Below are positions 17,345 to 25,856 of a DNA stretch of 64,000 nt, piece by piece. Origin of the DNA: Chloroflexota bacterium (GTDB taxonomy: Bacteria; Chloroflexota; Anaerolineae; Anaerolineales; Villigracilaceae); the NCBI GenBank assembly GCA_019873735.1, contig JAIOAQ010000010.1:16607-80606 (forward strand), in the 5' to 3' direction. The notes beneath the pieces are model-generated. The model saw only the letters and a list, made by a program, of their open reading frames with translations. It was not told the DNA's origin and did not search any database. The position numbers were made by a program, and so were the translations under genes. The number at the start of each line of letters is the position of its first letter. Position 1 is the first letter of the stretch.

Positions 17345-18944
17345 GCACGCGTACTCCCTGTTGTTCAATCTGTTCGAGCGGCGTTCCTGTCATCATCAGA
17401 CCAATCGTTTCAATCAGACCCGGGTCTGGCTCACCGGGCTCGATTTTCACTTCGCCCATGATTTTTCCCTCGTAAATCACGTAGATTCGGTCGCTTAGGG
17501 AGAGTAACTCCTCAAGTTCTTCTGAGATAAGCAGGATGGCAGCGCCAGCCTCGCGTTGTGCCAGAAGAAGCCGGTGAACGCCCTCGATAGCCCCTACATC
17601 CAGGCCGCGTGTTGGCTGGACGGCAACCATAAACTGGGGTTGACCAGAAATCTCACGTGCCAGAATGACTCGTTGCAGGTTCCCGCCCGAGAGCAGCCGT
17701 ACCGGCGTTGAAACGTGTGGTACAATGATGTCATAGGCCTGTTTGAGTTCGTTGGCGTACTTGACGGCCAGCGGCATGTTCAGAAGCCCATACTGAGAAA
17801 TAGGGGACTGACGATATTTTCTCATAATGACATTGTCGGTGACGCTCAAATTGGGCGCCGTCCCGACATGGGTGCGGTCTTCGGGGATGTAAGCCATGCC
17901 GCGCTGAATACCAAAGATGACACTGCGATTGCTGACTGTTTCGCCGTTCAGGTAAATGCGTCCTTGTTTGCATTTGCGCAAGCCGGTAATTACCTGTGAT
18001 AATTCGCGCTGCCCGTTGCCGGCAACACCGGCCAGGCCAACAATTTCTCCTGCACAAACGTTGATGGAGACGCCGCGCAGGGCTGGCAGGCCTTTGTCGT
18101 TGTCGGCGTGTACATCCTGGATGTCCAGAACAACTTCTCCGCGCTGGACAGGTTTCTTTTCCAGGTTGAAAATCACATCACGCCCTACCATCAAATTGGC
18201 CAATTGTTGTCGGGTAAGTCCCCTGGCGGGTTGTCCGGCTGCAGTTACTTTGCCGCGCCGAAGAACGGTCACCCGATCGGCAATGGCCGTGATTTCGTTT
18301 AACTTATGGCTGATGAAGATAATGGATTTTCCTTGGGCAGTCATCGAACGCAGGATGCTGAACAGGCCTTCAATTTCCTGGGGCGCCAGGACAGCAGTCG
18401 GTTCATCCATGATGAGGACATTGGCGCCGCGATAAAGCATTTTCAGGATTTCTACCCGCTGCTGTTCGCCAACTGAGAGTTGCCAGATTTTGGCACGCGG
18501 GTCAACTTCCAGTCCAAATTGTTTGCCCAATTCTGCAATTTTGGAGTCGTATCGAGAAAGATTCAAAATGAATCTTGGATTGTCTAAGCCAAGCAGGATA
18601 TTTTCTGTAACGGTCTGTGATGGTACCAGCATAAAATGCTGATGGATCATGCCGATTCCAGCATTGATGGCATCACGGGGCGAAGAGAAAGTGACGGGGA
18701 CGCCGTTGATTTTGATAACGCCGGAATCTTGTCGGTAAAGCCCGGCCAATACATTCATCAGGGTGCTTTTCCCGGCTCCATTCTCGCCAAGCAGAGCATG
18801 GATTTCGCCGGGACGCAATTCAAAATCTACGTGGTCATTAGCAAGCACACCGGGAAATCGCTTGACGATACCGCGCATTTCTACAACGAACGGGGGCTGG
18901 GCGGGGGATGGGTCTGGGTTGTTGGGGAGGTTGGGTTGAGCCAT
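17337..18944 (-). CDS. ABC transporter ATPase, double-domain (nucleoside/purine type)
   Basis: About 535 residues from the third in-frame ATG (MAQPNLPN), seven bases after an AGGAG site; the two upstream ATGs are too close to it. Two ABC domains in tandem: the first has Walker A GENGAGKS, signature LSVGEQQR and Walker B LIMDEPTAVL; the second has Walker A-like GVAGNGQREL (degenerate), signature LSGGNLQR and the line QPTRGLDVGAIEGVHR. This is the NupO/YufO/RbsA-like arrangement used by BMP-family importers. Overlaps the next permease gene by eight bases. Confidence 0.93.
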   Translation of the reverse strand: MAQPNLPNNPDPSPAQPPFVVEMRGIVKRFPGVLANDHVDFELRPGEIHALLGENGAGKSTLMNVLAGLYRQDSGVIKINGVPVTFSSPRDAINAGIGMIHQHFMLVPSQTVTENILLGLDNPRFILNLSRYDSKIAELGKQFGLEVDPRAKIWQLSVGEQQRVEILKMLYRGANVLIMDEPTAVLAPQEIEGLFSILRSMTAQGKSIIFISHKLNEITAIADRVTVLRRGKVTAAGQPARGLTRQQLANLMVGRDVIFNLEKKPVQRGEVVLDIQDVHADNDKGLPALRGVSINVCAGEIVGLAGVAGNGQRELSQVITGLRKCKQGRIYLNGETVSNRSVIFGIQRGMAYIPEDRTHVGTAPNLSVTDNVIMRKYRQSPISQYGLLNMPLAVKYANELKQAYDIIVPHVSTPVRLLSGGNLQRVILAREISGQPQFMVAVQPTRGLDVGAIEGVHRLLLAQREAGAAILLISEELEELLSLSDRIYVIYEGKIMGEVKIEPGEPDPGLIETIGLMMTGTPLEQIEQQGVRVHG

Positions 18945-18994
18945 GGTCATGCTCCTGGGGCGCATGGGATTGATAATACTTGAATTGCCTACCT

Positions 18995-19040
18995 CTAAAG
19001 AAGGGGCCAGAACCCTTCAAGTCCTGGCCCCTTTGATTTT
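18995..19040 (-). terminator. Hairpin between bmpA and the transporter ATPase gene
   Basis: Arms AAGGGGCCAG (19001-19010) and CTGGCCCCTT (19024-19033) with a 13-base loop; on the minus strand it is followed by CTTTAG, a weak U-tract. Likely an intra-operon attenuator or RNA-stabilising stem that keeps the binding protein in excess of the membrane components, as is usual for such operons. Confidence 0.7.
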
Positions 19041-19050
19041 TGGCAGGTGG

Positions 19051-20250
19051 TTACTGCAACGATGGCAGTTCGGCGGTGATTCCTTCAGCCCACCAGTACA
19101 TACCGGTCTTGACGTCAGGATTCCACTCTTTGAACTGATCGAGGTCCAGTTGTTCCAGCGAGACGCCATCTGCCAGGATCAGGTTGCCCTTGTTATCGTA
19201 GATCGGGCCTTTGAAGACATCGAAGCGGGTGAATTCGCCGGCCAGCATCTTATCCAGGGTGTCCTTTACCATGGCGATGACCTCTGGGTCAAGGTCTTTC
19301 ATGCCGGGTGTCAGTTCCTGGCCTTCCATGAAGCCATACAGGCCCAGCGCGCCGCTGTCGGCGTCAAAGTAATCCCAGCCTGGGACATAGGTGCCGGCAA
19401 TGGTTTCTTCTGTAATCTTGGCGTAGATGGGGCCCCAGTTCCAGTAGGGCGCGGTCAGGCAGCGTTCTACCTTGCAGGAGCCGTACCAGTCGTAGGTGAC
19501 GCCCCACTTGCCCTTTTCCTGCGCCACATCTGCTACTGCGGGGGTATCCGCACCGGTGAAGACCACTTGCGCCCCGGCGTCGAACAGGGAGGCAGCAGCT
19601 TCCTTCTCAATGATGGGGTCATGCCAGGTGTTGATCCAGCGGACGTCCATGGTGCACTCGGGGCAGGTTTTCTTCATGCCCAGCGCAATGGCATTGCCCA
19701 GGCGCAGTTCTTCCGGAATGGGGAAGGTGGCCATGTAGCCGAGTTTGGGATTGCCGTCGGCCTTGGCGCGGGCGCCAGCAATCATACCGGCCAGATATTT
19801 CATGTTTTCCATCGCGCCAAACAGGTTGCCAAAGTTTTTCTGATTGGTCTTGTAGCCGCTGATGTGGATGAACATGACATCCGGGAACTCTTCCGCCACC
19901 GTCTCCATCGGGTCCATGAAACCGAAGGAAGTGCCGAAGATGAGGTCAAAACCCTTGCGGGCCAGGCTGCGGAAGACCTGCTCGGAGTCCGCGCCTTCTG
20001 GCACGTTCTCGATATAGGCTACATGGACGTTAGGGACGTTTTCTTCCACGTAAACCAGGCCCTCGTAGTGTGCCTGTGACCAGCCGCCGTCGTCGTGCGG
20101 GCCAATCAGCACCATAGCAACATTGAATTTGCCGCTTTTGATATCCGGAATCTGGAAGCCGCCGACTTCCTCCGTTTTTGGTCCGCAGGCCGCAAGCACC
20201 ATCGCTACAACGGCCAGCCAAAGGGCCACAACATAAAACGACTTACGCAT
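19051..20250 (-). CDS. BMP-family substrate-binding lipoprotein of the purine ABC transporter
   Basis: 399 residues. Signal peptide with lipobox VLAACG (Cys21). PnrA/BmpA-like fold signatures: FNVAMVLIGPHDDGGWSQAHYEGL at the start of the first lobe, FDLIFGTSFGFMDPMETVAEEFPDVMFIHISG, and GAQVVFTGADTPAVADVAQEKGKW. PnrA-type proteins bind purine nucleosides. It is the first gene of the transport/xanthine dehydrogenase operon and has a ribosome site AGGAGG eight bases before its ATG. Confidence 0.92.
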   Translation of the reverse strand: MRKSFYVVALWLAVVAMVLAACGPKTEEVGGFQIPDIKSGKFNVAMVLIGPHDDGGWSQAHYEGLVYVEENVPNVHVAYIENVPEGADSEQVFRSLARKGFDLIFGTSFGFMDPMETVAEEFPDVMFIHISGYKTNQKNFGNLFGAMENMKYLAGMIAGARAKADGNPKLGYMATFPIPEELRLGNAIALGMKKTCPECTMDVRWINTWHDPIIEKEAAASLFDAGAQVVFTGADTPAVADVAQEKGKWGVTYDWYGSCKVERCLTAPYWNWGPIYAKITEETIAGTYVPGWDYFDADSGALGLYGFMEGQELTPGMKDLDPEVIAMVKDTLDKMLAGEFTRFDVFKGPIYDNKGNLILADGVSLEQLDLDQFKEWNPDVKTGMYWWAEGITAELPSLQ

Positions 20251-20358
20251 TTACTCCTCCTTTTCTAGTAATAGGGGTATGAAATATATGTTTGACAAGC
20301 ATGAGGGGAAACGACAAGCACTCTTTGATGAGCAACCTCCTTTCGGATCGGCATAGGT

Positions 20359-20371
20359 GTTGTCTGACAAC
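20359..20371. promoter_or_regulatory. Perfect palindrome at the bmpA promoter, putative GntR operator
   Basis: GTTGTCTGACAAC, arms GTTGTC/GACAAC around one base, lying three bases downstream of the -10 box of the bmpA promoter. The same 13 bases occur at the same place in the promoter of the deaminase operon (32717-32729). Confidence 0.8.
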
Positions 20372-20374
20372 TTC

Positions 20375-20404
20375 ATTGTATAACACTTTTGGCAAAAAAA
20401 TCAA
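20375..20404 (-). promoter_or_regulatory. bmpA operon promoter
   Basis: Minus strand: TTGATT (20404-20399), then 18 bases to TACAAT (20380-20375), or 16 bases to TATACA (20382-20377). The transcript start would fall on the palindrome at 20359-20371, so a bound repressor would block initiation. Confidence 0.65.
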
Positions 20405-20450
20405 GTACATTTCTCACAATAAATTTGGTAAATTATCCAAAATGCTGTTT

Positions 20451-21659
20451 TCAAGGCCACCGGCTCATGCCCTGTAGCAGGTCCGGCAGATACCACACCT
20501 GTTCGTCGGTGGCCGCCTGGCCTGCAGGCAGATAAGAAGTGCCATCTAATAAGTTCAGCGGCCCGGTCCATAGATTTAGGCCAAAAGCCAGTTCTTCAAC
20601 AAAATGATCCAGACCCACGTTGACCGCTTGCGAGAGAGCCGGGCCGCGAAAGAAGCCGATGGCGCTGGTATCGCTTTCGTTGATATCGGCCCAGTCTGGC
20701 CCGTTCCAGCGGAAAGCGGGCTGCCAGTTGCCATCCTGAGCGGCCTTGACAGCCGTTACGTAGGCCGGGCCCCAGTTGAAATAAGGGACGCCCAGGCAGG
20801 TTTGAGGCGCGGCTTGGCAGGCAGGGATAGAGTCGTACGCGATGACCCACGCATGGCGCCCGGCTGCGTTTTGCATTTGGGCAACTGGAATGGCCTGTTG
20901 GGTGCCGGGGCCAAGAATCAACACATCGCTCCCGTTTGCGTACAGATTTTCGGCGCTTTGAGCGGGATCGCCGGCAGGGGCAACCAAAAACTTTAATCGG
21001 ATTGGGTCTTGCGCGCGATAATTTTGCCAGCAATACTTTGTGCCCAAAAAGGCCGAAGCCGCCAAACGTCGGCTCTCATACTCGTCCCTCAAACCCAAAT
21101 AGCCGATGTTTCCGGTTTGTGTGGTCAGGGCCGCCGCGCAGCCTGCAATCATTTGCCCGTATTCCATACGTCCGGCGACATTGCTCAGGTTCGGTAGGGC
21201 GGCATAATTTTGCCCGGATGGCCAAGCCTGATCTCCGGCAACAATGACCACATACAACTCGGGATGAGCGCGGGCAAACTGTAGTCCGCTCTCTGCCATT
21301 TGACTTGAAGTAAAGATGATCAGGCGCGCCCCTTGTCCTTTGAGTTTCTCTGCTGCCAGAGCCGGCTCGATGCCGGGCTGATCAATGTAAATCATTTTTG
21401 TATCTGAAAGTTTTGCCTCTACGTAGGTTCCTGCCAGATAGTGTGCCTGATTCTCGCCCTGATCATTATATGGGCCGCTTAAAATCAGGCCAAAGGTGTA
21501 AAGGACGGGAGTTGGTTCAACCAGCGTTGGGACAAGAGTAATATGGGAAAAGTCGAATTCTGGCTGAGTATGCCTTGGGGCGCAGCCCATCAGCCCCACA
21601 CCGATTCCCAGCAGGCAGACCAGCAAAATAGATCGAGAGGGCTTGGATGCCGCGGTCAT
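20451..21659 (-). CDS. Second BMP-family lipoprotein, orphan
   Basis: About 402 residues from the ATG at 21659, which overlaps the upstream stop as ATGA. Signal peptide LLGIGVGLMGCAP with a lipobox. The mature part follows the BMP/PnrA pattern: TFGLILSGPYNDQGENQAHYLAG matches 'vallv-gp-dDgG-sqAhyeG' of the bmpA product, and GARLIIFTSSQMAESGLQFARAHPELYVVIVAGD and SNVAGRMEYGQMIAGCAAAL match the later core. It is divergent in sequence from the neighbouring BMP protein and has no transporter of its own, so it may feed the same permease with another ligand, or act as a sensor. Confidence 0.8.
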   Translation of the reverse strand: MTAASKPSRSILLVCLLGIGVGLMGCAPRHTQPEFDFSHITLVPTLVEPTPVLYTFGLILSGPYNDQGENQAHYLAGTYVEAKLSDTKMIYIDQPGIEPALAAEKLKGQGARLIIFTSSQMAESGLQFARAHPELYVVIVAGDQAWPSGQNYAALPNLSNVAGRMEYGQMIAGCAAALTTQTGNIGYLGLRDEYESRRLAASAFLGTKYCWQNYRAQDPIRLKFLVAPAGDPAQSAENLYANGSDVLILGPGTQQAIPVAQMQNAAGRHAWVIAYDSIPACQAAPQTCLGVPYFNWGPAYVTAVKAAQDGNWQPAFRWNGPDWADINESDTSAIGFFRGPALSQAVNVGLDHFVEELAFGLNLWTGPLNLLDGTSYLPAGQAATDEQVWYLPDLLQGMSRWP

Positions 21660-23692
21660 GGCGCACAACCCAATTCGGCCTCTGCTTTTTGCACGGCCTG
21701 TTCTTTTGCCGCGCTGGCCGGCGTGCTTTCTTCGATCCGCGCCCAGAGTTGACACAAGAGGGGGCGCATGTAGTTTTTGCTGACCAGGTATGCCTCTTTG
21801 GAGATTTCCTGAGCGCGTTCCCAGTTGCCGGTATGCGCATAGCCTTCGATGAAGACAAAGCGCTCAACGGGATTATTGGGGTGGTCGTTCAGGTTGAAGG
21901 CAATCTCTCCCAGAGCGGCTACTTGTTCCCAGTCGCCGCGCTGACGCGCCAGATCGGCTTGTTCGAAGTAGTAACACCAGCCATGCGGCGGCTCCGGCTG
22001 GTAGATTGCCGGCAGTTGCGGCTTGCCTTCCAAAAGAATCCACTTGTTGCTTGAAAGCGCCGCTGCATCCCGCATCAACGGTCCTATCAGTTTGTTGTTA
22101 ACGTCCAGGTCTGCTTCCAGCACTCGCAGGCAGGAGGGTGGAGAATAGACAAGGACAATCGCCTGAGATGTATTTCCGTGGAAGACGGCGACGCGGTCAT
22201 AGTCGTGTGCTGTTTGATAACCGGGCTTGAGGGCGGGCAGGTTATTGCCTCCCAGCCGATTGGTGGGGAAGTAAATCATGTAGTGAAGTTCGGCAGAGCG
22301 ATTTTCGGGCGCGTATATCCAGTTCAGCGGGGTCGAAAGAGAGTTATCGCTGTAATATGAAATGGCATCTTCGTTCATGATTAACATGGTGCCGGGTTGT
22401 ATGCCCGGCATGCGCCATGACATTTGCCAGAACAGATTTTTTTGGGTGATCCAGGCGCGGCGGTATTCGTCGCTCCACTGGAATTGCCGGCCTGCAGAAA
22501 AGGCAATCACCAATACTACCAGCATTACCTTTAGCCACTGTTTGGCCTTTAGCCACGTTAACAGGCCTGCCAAAAGCAGACTGGCGCCCAGCATAAAAGG
22601 GATGGTAAAACGATTCATCGGGAAGGCAAGCGTTGGCGGCTGCCCAATCAAGTAGAACGGCCAACCGGCAACCAGACAGATGAGCAAACCGGCAGCTGCA
22701 GCCTCTTTGCCTCCCTGGCGGTTGCCTGGCGGCTCATCCCGGACCCGTAAGAGGGTCGCCGTTAAACCGGCTGCTACACCTGCGGTGACCAGAATCCACA
22801 GTGCAAAGACGCGCCAGCCGAGCATGAAAGGATTGGGAATGGAAAACGCCTTCAGCCAGGCCGGCAGGTTGACCAGCCATATGCTTTTGACGAGCATGTA
22901 GGCCAGGTCTATTAAAGTTTGAAGAGGCGTTGCCGTAAGGCTTTCGAGCAAATTAAATTGATAGTGGGTTGTCTGCCCCTTATACAGGAATGCCCGCCAG
23001 TAGACGGCAAGCAGGAAAACGCTCAGGTAGGGAATCCAGGCCTGGGTCGCCCGAACCAGCCTTGAGCGTCGTCCTGACGCGTGATGTGAGATGGCAAAGA
23101 GGGCCAGGGGGCGCAAGAGGTCCAAAAGGAAAAAGTACTCCAGCGTCCACAAATTGGCTGCCGAAAGAAGCAGGGCAGGGATGGTTAATGGCCAGTAAAG
23201 GCGTTTTCTCTCCTGTGCAACGAGCATGAGCCAGAAAGAGAGCAGAAAAGCCGTCAGGATAATCCAGAAATGCGCGTATAAATAGGCAGCAAATTGTTGA
23301 TTGAAACCGGGGTAAATCAGCAACAGCAGGCTGGCCCACAAGGCCAGGCTTTTTTGCTTTGGCCACAGTTTGCGTAGAAGCAACCAGAATGATAGGCCCG
23401 TTAGCCAACGCCAAACTAGGCCGAAAATTTGCCAGGCCAGCGGCTTGTGCGGCAAGATCCGCGTGGTAATCCAATATAACTCACCCCAGACAGGCCGATT
23501 TTCTGAAAAATAGAGCAGGTTTTTTTCGCGGCCCAATTCATAAGGTATCCACGACATGGGCAGATCATCCCAGTAAAAACCCAGGGATGAAATTTGCAGC
23601 CCATAGGCCAGGATACACACGCCCAGCATAAGCAGGGGCGGGCCTGCGGGTGAATTGATGAATTTTTCTATGCGGCTGCTGATGCTTTTCAT
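21656..23692 (-). CDS. Polytopic membrane protein, GT-C-like, with soluble C-terminal domain
   Basis: 678 residues. About 11 to 12 hydrophobic segments fill residues 15-420. The first loop contains SLGFYWDDLPM, an acidic pair after the first membrane helix as in GT-C glycosyltransferases (GT39/GT83-like). Residues from about 430 form a soluble region (NLFWQMSWRMPGIQPGTMLIMNEDAIS) and end in helical TPR-like repeats (LGEIAFNLNDHPNNPVERFVFIEGYAHTGNWERAQEISKEA). I cannot assign a substrate. It overlaps the orphan BMP gene by four bases and lies between the two purine operons. Confidence 0.7.
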   Translation of the reverse strand: MKSISSRIEKFINSPAGPPLLMLGVCILAYGLQISSLGFYWDDLPMSWIPYELGREKNLLYFSENRPVWGELYWITTRILPHKPLAWQIFGLVWRWLTGLSFWLLLRKLWPKQKSLALWASLLLLIYPGFNQQFAAYLYAHFWIILTAFLLSFWLMLVAQERKRLYWPLTIPALLLSAANLWTLEYFFLLDLLRPLALFAISHHASGRRSRLVRATQAWIPYLSVFLLAVYWRAFLYKGQTTHYQFNLLESLTATPLQTLIDLAYMLVKSIWLVNLPAWLKAFSIPNPFMLGWRVFALWILVTAGVAAGLTATLLRVRDEPPGNRQGGKEAAAAGLLICLVAGWPFYLIGQPPTLAFPMNRFTIPFMLGASLLLAGLLTWLKAKQWLKVMLVVLVIAFSAGRQFQWSDEYRRAWITQKNLFWQMSWRMPGIQPGTMLIMNEDAISYYSDNSLSTPLNWIYAPENRSAELHYMIYFPTNRLGGNNLPALKPGYQTAHDYDRVAVFHGNTSQAIVLVYSPPSCLRVLEADLDVNNKLIGPLMRDAAALSSNKWILLEGKPQLPAIYQPEPPHGWCYYFEQADLARQRGDWEQVAALGEIAFNLNDHPNNPVERFVFIEGYAHTGNWERAQEISKEAYLVSKNYMRPLLCQLWARIEESTPASAAKEQAVQKAEAELGCAP

Positions 23693-23699
23693 CTACGGA

Positions 23700-23745
23700 T
23701 ACAAAACTCCTGGCGGAAGAGCAATTCCCCCGCCAGGAGTTGATG
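23700..23745 (-). terminator. Terminator of the arcC operon
   Basis: Arms AACTCCTGGCGG (23705-23716) and CCGCCAGGAGTT (23730-23741), a 12-bp perfect stem; on the minus strand it is followed by TTTTG. It lies just after the arcC stop, marking the end of the 32.7-23.7 kb operon. Confidence 0.88.
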
Positions 23746-23750
23746 GATAG

Positions 23751-24707
23751 TTACGGCACAATCCACGTCCCGGTCTCGCCTTTGAGGGCGCGGCCGATGT
23801 TTTCGGGATTGGTGATGAGCGCCTTGCCGTTGGGGTTGGCTTCCAGGTACCAGATGATGGCCTGAATCTTGGGCGCCATCGAGCCTTTGGCAAAGTGCGT
23901 GCCTTCCGCCAGGTATTGCTTGGCCTCGGCCAGGGTCATCTTGTCAATCCATTTCTGGTCGGGCTTGCCGAAGTTGAGGGCCACCTTTTCGACCGCGGTG
24001 GAGATGACGAAGAGGTCGGCGTTGATTTCGCGCGCCAGCAGGCTGGAGGCGTAGTCCTTGTCAATCACTGCGGCGGTGCCGACGTATTCGCCGTTGCCCT
24101 TGTCGATGACCGGGATGCCGCCGCCGCCGACGGTGATGACGATAATGCCGGCATTCAACAGCGTTTTGACCGTTTCGAGTTCGACCACTTCCTTGGGCAG
24201 GGGCGAGGCGACGACGCGCCGCCAGCCGCGCCCGGCGTCTTCGACCACGTTCCAGCCCATTTCCTTCTCGCGGCGTTTGGCCTCGGCCTCGTCCATGAAA
24301 CTGCCAATGGGCTTGGTGGGATTCTGGAAGGCTTTATCGTTCTTGTCCACCAGCACCTGGGTCACAACCGTGGCGACGTTCTTCTTGATGCCGCGCCGGT
24401 AGAGTTCGTTTTGCAGATTCTGCTGCAGGGCGTAGCCGATGGCGCCCTGGCTGTCGGCGCCGCACACGTCGAGCGGGACCTCGTGCATGCCCTCCACCTT
24501 CGCGGCGATTTCCGAGCGGCGCAGGATGAAGCCCACCTGCGGCCCGTTGCCGTGACCGATGGCCACGTCCCAGCCGGCTTCGATCATGTCGGCGATGTGG
24601 TAGCAGGTCTCTTTCGCGGCCTGGTACTGGTCCTCAACCGTTTTGTGTTTTTCGTCTTTGATGAGTGAATTGCCGCCAATGGCGACGACTGCGAGTTTTC
24701 TTGCCAT
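23751..24707 (-). CDS. arcC: Carbamate kinase
   Basis: 318 residues from the ATG at 24707, which follows AAGGAG; a longer frame runs back into the repeat array. Amino-acid-kinase fold: MARKLAVVAIGGNSLIKDE, AIGHGNGPQVGFIL, VITVGGGGIPV and IDKDYASSLLAREINADLFVISTAV. Carbamate kinase converts carbamoyl phosphate and ADP to ATP, CO2 and ammonia. As the last gene after two carbamoyltransferases and a YgeY-like hydrolase it corresponds to yqeA/arcC in purine-fermentation clusters, where it harvests ATP from the purine ring carbamoyl unit. Confidence 0.95.
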   Translation of the reverse strand: MARKLAVVAIGGNSLIKDEKHKTVEDQYQAAKETCYHIADMIEAGWDVAIGHGNGPQVGFILRRSEIAAKVEGMHEVPLDVCGADSQGAIGYALQQNLQNELYRRGIKKNVATVVTQVLVDKNDKAFQNPTKPIGSFMDEAEAKRREKEMGWNVVEDAGRGWRRVVASPLPKEVVELETVKTLLNAGIIVITVGGGGIPVIDKGNGEYVGTAAVIDKDYASSLLAREINADLFVISTAVEKVALNFGKPDQKWIDKMTLAEAKQYLAEGTHFAKGSMAPKIQAIIWYLEANPNGKALITNPENIGRALKGETGTWIVP

Positions 24708-24740
24708 TGAAATTCTCCTTGGGTGTGCATGAGGGAGCAG

Positions 24741-24853
24741 GGGAGCAGGTACACAAGTATATGGGTACACAAGTACACAAGTCTACCTGTATACCTGTAT
24801 ACCTGTATACCTGTCTACTTGTTTACCTGTTTACCTGTTTACCTGTCTACCCT
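24741..24853. repeat. TACCTGT octamer array 1
   Basis: About a dozen degenerate 8-base units. On the left they read GGTACACAAGTA-type and on the right TACCTGTA/TACCTGTT-type, so the array turns over at its middle and can form a long hairpin. On the minus strand it directly follows the stop of the carbamoyltransferase gene at 24852 and ends just before arcC. Confidence 0.85.
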
Positions 24854-25841
24854 AAGACATCGTCAACGCCATGACCGCCTTCTGTGCGTGCAGGCGGTTT
24901 TCAGCCTCGTCATAGACGACCGAGTTGGGGCCGTCAATCACGCCGTCGGTGACTTCGATATTGCGGTCGGCGGGCAGCGGGTGCATGTAAATGGCGTCCG
25001 GCTTGGCAAGGGCCATCTTGCGTTCGTCGGTGATCCAGTGTTCGTATTTCTTGATGATCTTCGCGCCCTCTTCGGCGTCTGGGGTGTGGACCATCGCACC
25101 CCACGACTTGGCGTAGATGATGTCGGCGTCCTTGAAAGCCTTTTCCATCCCGTCCGGGTCGGAGATGACCTCGAAGCCGACTCCCGCTTTCCTGGCCTCG
25201 GCCTCGGCCTGGTCCATGATCTCGGGCATCAGGCGGAATTCCGGCGGGTGGACGAGGGTGACATCCAGCCCAAAGCGCGGCATCTGCAGGATGAGTGACT
25301 GCGGCACCGACATCGGCTTCTGGTACGAAGCGGCGTAAGCCCACGAGACGACCATCTTCTTGCGGCGCAGGTCGCGGCCTTTTTTCTCGACGATGGTCAT
25401 CAGGTCGGCCAGGCACTGGAAGGGATGGTAGATATCGCATTGCATGTTCAGCACCGGGACGCGCGAGTACTTGGCCACCTCGTTGATGTACTTGTTGCCC
25501 ACGCCCCAGTCCACGTGGCGGATGGCGATGCCGTCGAAGTAGCGGCCAAAGATTTCGCCGATTTCCTTCGGCGTGTCGCCATGGGCGATTTGGGTGGTGC
25601 GGCTTTCGATGAAAGCGCCGTGTCCGCCCAGTTGGGCGATGCCGGCCTCGAACGAACCGCGCGTGCGGGTGGACGAGAAGAAGAACAGCATCGCCAGCAC
25701 TTTATCGCGCAGATAAGCGTGCGGTTCGTTGAGGGCGCGCTTGCGCTTCAGGTCGAAGGCCACGTCGAGGACGGTTTCGACTTCTTCTTTGGTAAAGTCC
25801 AGGTCGCCGATCAAGTCACGGCCATGAAGAAATGTTTGCAT
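24852..25841 (-). CDS. Ornithine-carbamoyltransferase-like protein (YgeW/ArgF family)
   Basis: 329 residues. Carbamoyl-phosphate site STRTR is at 57-61 (FFFSSTRTRGSFE). The second site is HPFQCLADL (139-147), and the third is MHPLPADRNIEVTDGV near the C-terminus, where OTCases have HCLPA. The protein ends in the OTCase-like VVYDEAENRLHAQKAVMALTM. It is close to the OTCase branch but the HPLPAD loop and QCDIYHPFQ segment are not those of a standard anabolic ArgF; its second substrate is open. YgeW-like function in a purine-derived pathway is an inference from neighbours (YgeY-like, carbamate kinase, xanthine dehydrogenase). Confidence 0.85.
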   Translation of the reverse strand: MQTFLHGRDLIGDLDFTKEEVETVLDVAFDLKRKRALNEPHAYLRDKVLAMLFFFSSTRTRGSFEAGIAQLGGHGAFIESRTTQIAHGDTPKEIGEIFGRYFDGIAIRHVDWGVGNKYINEVAKYSRVPVLNMQCDIYHPFQCLADLMTIVEKKGRDLRRKKMVVSWAYAASYQKPMSVPQSLILQMPRFGLDVTLVHPPEFRLMPEIMDQAEAEARKAGVGFEVISDPDGMEKAFKDADIIYAKSWGAMVHTPDAEEGAKIIKKYEHWITDERKMALAKPDAIYMHPLPADRNIEVTDGVIDGPNSVVYDEAENRLHAQKAVMALTMS

Positions 25842-25856
25842 AAGTAAATCTCCTTT

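Noticed and set aside
19001..19034. Full terminator ending the bmpA transcript
   Set aside because: The U-tract is weak and the downstream transporter genes have no promoter of their own that I can see; an attenuator is a better reading.
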